Assembly: GCF_950066645.1 (NCBI RefSeq)
Contig: NZ_CATMFB010000008.1
Span: forward strand, 62,001-126,000
Length of the DNA: 64,000 nt
Origin: an uncultured Thalassolituus sp.
Lineage (GTDB): Bacteria; Pseudomonadota; Gammaproteobacteria; Pseudomonadales; Oceanobacteraceae
Direction: 5' to 3'
Under the pieces are notes generated by a model. The model was given only the letters and a program-made list of their open reading frames with translations, searched no databases and was not told the DNA's origin. Position numbers and translations under genes: made by a program. This document shows positions 62,749 to 64,000 of this stretch, in pieces (position 1 is the first letter of the stretch; each line of letters opens with the position of its first letter).

Positions 62749-63482
62749 TGCGGAGACTCCTTGTGAGACAGATCCGGATAAGTGTACCGGATCTCAGCAT
62801 AAATACCCTCGCCGCTTTCTGTCCGGATATTGGTTAAACCCCGGTAGCGCAACAGACGCTGCGTTTTCAGATCGTAGGTCAGTTGCACAGGATCAAGCAG
62901 CCATGACAGAAGGCGGGACTTCAGACGCATTTCTACGTCAAGTGTATTGCCGCTTTGTTGCAAAGGAATAAGACGGAAGTCTATCCATTCCAGGCGGGAG
63001 GCCACAGCAAACGAAAAACTGGCGGTTTTTCCTGCTATAAGACGTGGCCAGCTTGCCCGGACAAACTCGTCGAAACCAGCATCGATCACTGGGGTATAGT
63101 CAGGTTTGCCCACCGTTCGCTGGTCGGATGTACCCGCTTCTCTGAAACCGAATGTCCAGCGATTACCTTGTGCGGACACCGACTCACGGTAGTCTGACCG
63201 GCTATCGTCGAGTACAAAATCCGGAGTGGTCGGAGTTGCCTGATAGCGGTTCGATTTGGTGGCAAACAGCGCGCCGTCGCTGTCGAAATAGCGTACTTCG
63301 CGTGAGATGGGTTTCTGACCTTCTGTCCGCAGTTCGTGTTCTTCGCGATAAAGTAATTTTTCGCCGTCGAGAGATACGGCGGTGCCGCTGTAGATCAGTG
63401 TCTCAGCACTCATACTTTCTGAAGAAAAAAGACACAGAAACAGCCACACAGGCGCTGTGCAGCGGGCGATGAAGGATCTCAT
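62745..63482 (-). CDS. Exported protein, hypothetical (245 aa)
   Basis: Signal peptide (MRSFIARCTAPVWLFLCLFS, cleavage near SMSA). The mature protein begins ETLIYSGTAVSLDGEKLLYREEHELR, here in part as LIYSGTAVSLDGEK, and is predicted mostly beta. Central VVRV-type hydrophobic strands are lacking; it might bind a lipid or hydrophobic ligand, but I have no evidence. It overlaps both neighbours by 4 nt, so it works with the DUF2878 protein and the TonB receptor. Confidence 0.72.
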   Translation of the reverse strand: MRSFIARCTAPVWLFLCLFSSESMSAETLIYSGTAVSLDGEKLLYREEHELRTEGQKPISREVRYFDSDGALFATKSNRYQATPTTPDFVLDDSRSDYRESVSAQGNRWTFGFREAGTSDQRTVGKPDYTPVIDAGFDEFVRASWPRLIAGKTASFSFAVASRLEWIDFRLIPLQQSGNTLDVEMRLKSRLLSWLLDPVQLTYDLKTQRLLRYRGLTNIRTESGEGIYAEIRYTYPDLSHKESPQ

Positions 63483-63961
63483 AGTGTTACCTTTTTCCAG
63501 ACCGTCGCAGCAATAAACATCAGGAGCGCCCAGCTGATCGCAATGACCACATAACCTGACTCCGAAATCTCCAGCGCCCCGAGACGGCTACCGGCGAAGT
63601 AACTGATGGGCGCGCTGACGGCGGCCGCAAGAGCAAGCAGTGCCGGCCGGGCAGTCAGCCAGCGGAGCGAATGCAGCAGGGTCGCAGAAAAGGCGCACCA
63701 CAGCAGGGCCAGCCACAGAGGGATAACCGGCAGAGTCAGATCAGCGAAGGTGATCAGGCCGATATTCAGCCAGGCTGAATCGAGCAGAATTCCGCCGACA
63801 GACAAGAGTCCGATCAGCCACCACTCATTCTTCTGACTCTGGCGCAGGTGCCAGAGCAGAAAGATACTGACGGCAGGAAGCGCGACAGCGCTTCCTCCGA
63901 CAACACAGGCAAACCAGCACAGCTGAAAGCCAACAGCATTGATTACCTGTGGTCTGGTCAT
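63479..63961 (-). CDS. DUF2878 family membrane protein
   Basis: 160-aa protein with five to six TM helices; family marks include NAVGFQLCWFACVVGG and GGILLDSAWLNIGLITF. In other gammaproteobacteria DUF2878 genes occur in light- or singlet-oxygen-inducible clusters with photolyase, cyclopropane fatty acid synthase-type and DUF1365 genes; that is from memory. It overlaps the neighbouring reading frames by 3-4 nt. Confidence 0.85.
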   Translation of the reverse strand: MTRPQVINAVGFQLCWFACVVGGSAVALPAVSIFLLWHLRQSQKNEWWLIGLLSVGGILLDSAWLNIGLITFADLTLPVIPLWLALLWCAFSATLLHSLRWLTARPALLALAAAVSAPISYFAGSRLGALEISESGYVVIAISWALLMFIAATVWKKVTL

Positions 63962-64000
63962 CAGAGCATTCCCAATACCGGATTACGACGGTTAAGAGGC
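63961..64000 (-). CDS. 3' end of an unidentified gene, cut by the window edge
   Basis: The minus strand carries an open frame entering from the edge and ending in a TGA that overlaps the ATG of the DUF2878 gene by 1 nt. Only PLNRRNPVLGML is visible. The overlap pattern suggests it is the upstream member of the same operon. Confidence 0.5.
   Translation of the reverse strand, partial: PLNRRNPVLGML

Overview
The window reads as chromosome of an aerobic marine-type gammaproteobacterium, probably on the Oceanospirillales/Pseudomonadales side. The basis is gene order and protein resemblance, not a database search. Two blocks keep the order I know from Pseudomonas: trpG-trpD-trpC, a Vfr-type CRP, an OsmC-like gene and speD; and ampE/ampD, nadC, pilA, pilB, pilC, pilD, coaE, yacG. 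Coding density is high, most genes sit in short tightly spaced or overlapping operons, and I see no phage, transposase, CRISPR array or tRNA/rRNA gene.

Layout. 0-8 kb: comF and bioB (divergent), a small unknown gene plus an SprA-like HExxH protein, two paralogous DmdC/FadE-like acyl-CoA dehydrogenases (the first behind a strong promoter overlapped by a PsrA-like palindrome), and a TetR regulator. 8-16 kb: an HPF/RaiA-like ribosome factor, a HAD phosphatase, trpE with a leader ORF, trpGDC, a 0.77-kb non-coding block, then vfr, osmC-like and speD. 16-19 kb: a 45-aa membrane protein, rsmC, a MerR-type class II LitR-like regulator divergent from a short LOV photoreceptor, and ppa. 19-26 kb: a TonB-dependent receptor, two periplasmic binding proteins and a hybrid histidine kinase in one apparent operon. 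26-34 kb: fbp, mpl-ubiX, a large secreted thrombospondin type 3 repeat protein and small unknown genes. 34-39 kb: holA-lptE-leuS. 39-45 kb: porin, FMN-binding protein, PepSY protein, MalT-like regulator and a pseudo-receiver protein. 45-56 kb: yacG, coaE, pilD, pilC, pilB, an alkaline-phosphatase-superfamily transferase, pilA, nadC, an Na+/alanine symporter, ampD and ampE. 56-64 kb: a ROK sugar kinase, a PilZ protein, a phosphatase, an exported methyltransferase-like protein, a LysR regulator and an operon with a second TonB receptor and a DUF2878 membrane protein.

Most notable observations: (1) the 13.2-13.9 kb block is two inverted copies of one hairpin-rich element whose stems differ in sequence but keep their shape, with GGA-containing loops; (2) a TonB receptor / binding protein / hybrid kinase system that looks like a dedicated signalling route; (3) a LitR-like regulator paired with a LOV protein, a probable blue-light switch; (4) a phospho-transferase-like enzyme between pilA and pilB, next to a pilin that lacks the usual disulfide cysteines; (5) two 8-9 bp stems upstream of nadC interleaved as an H-type pseudoknot.
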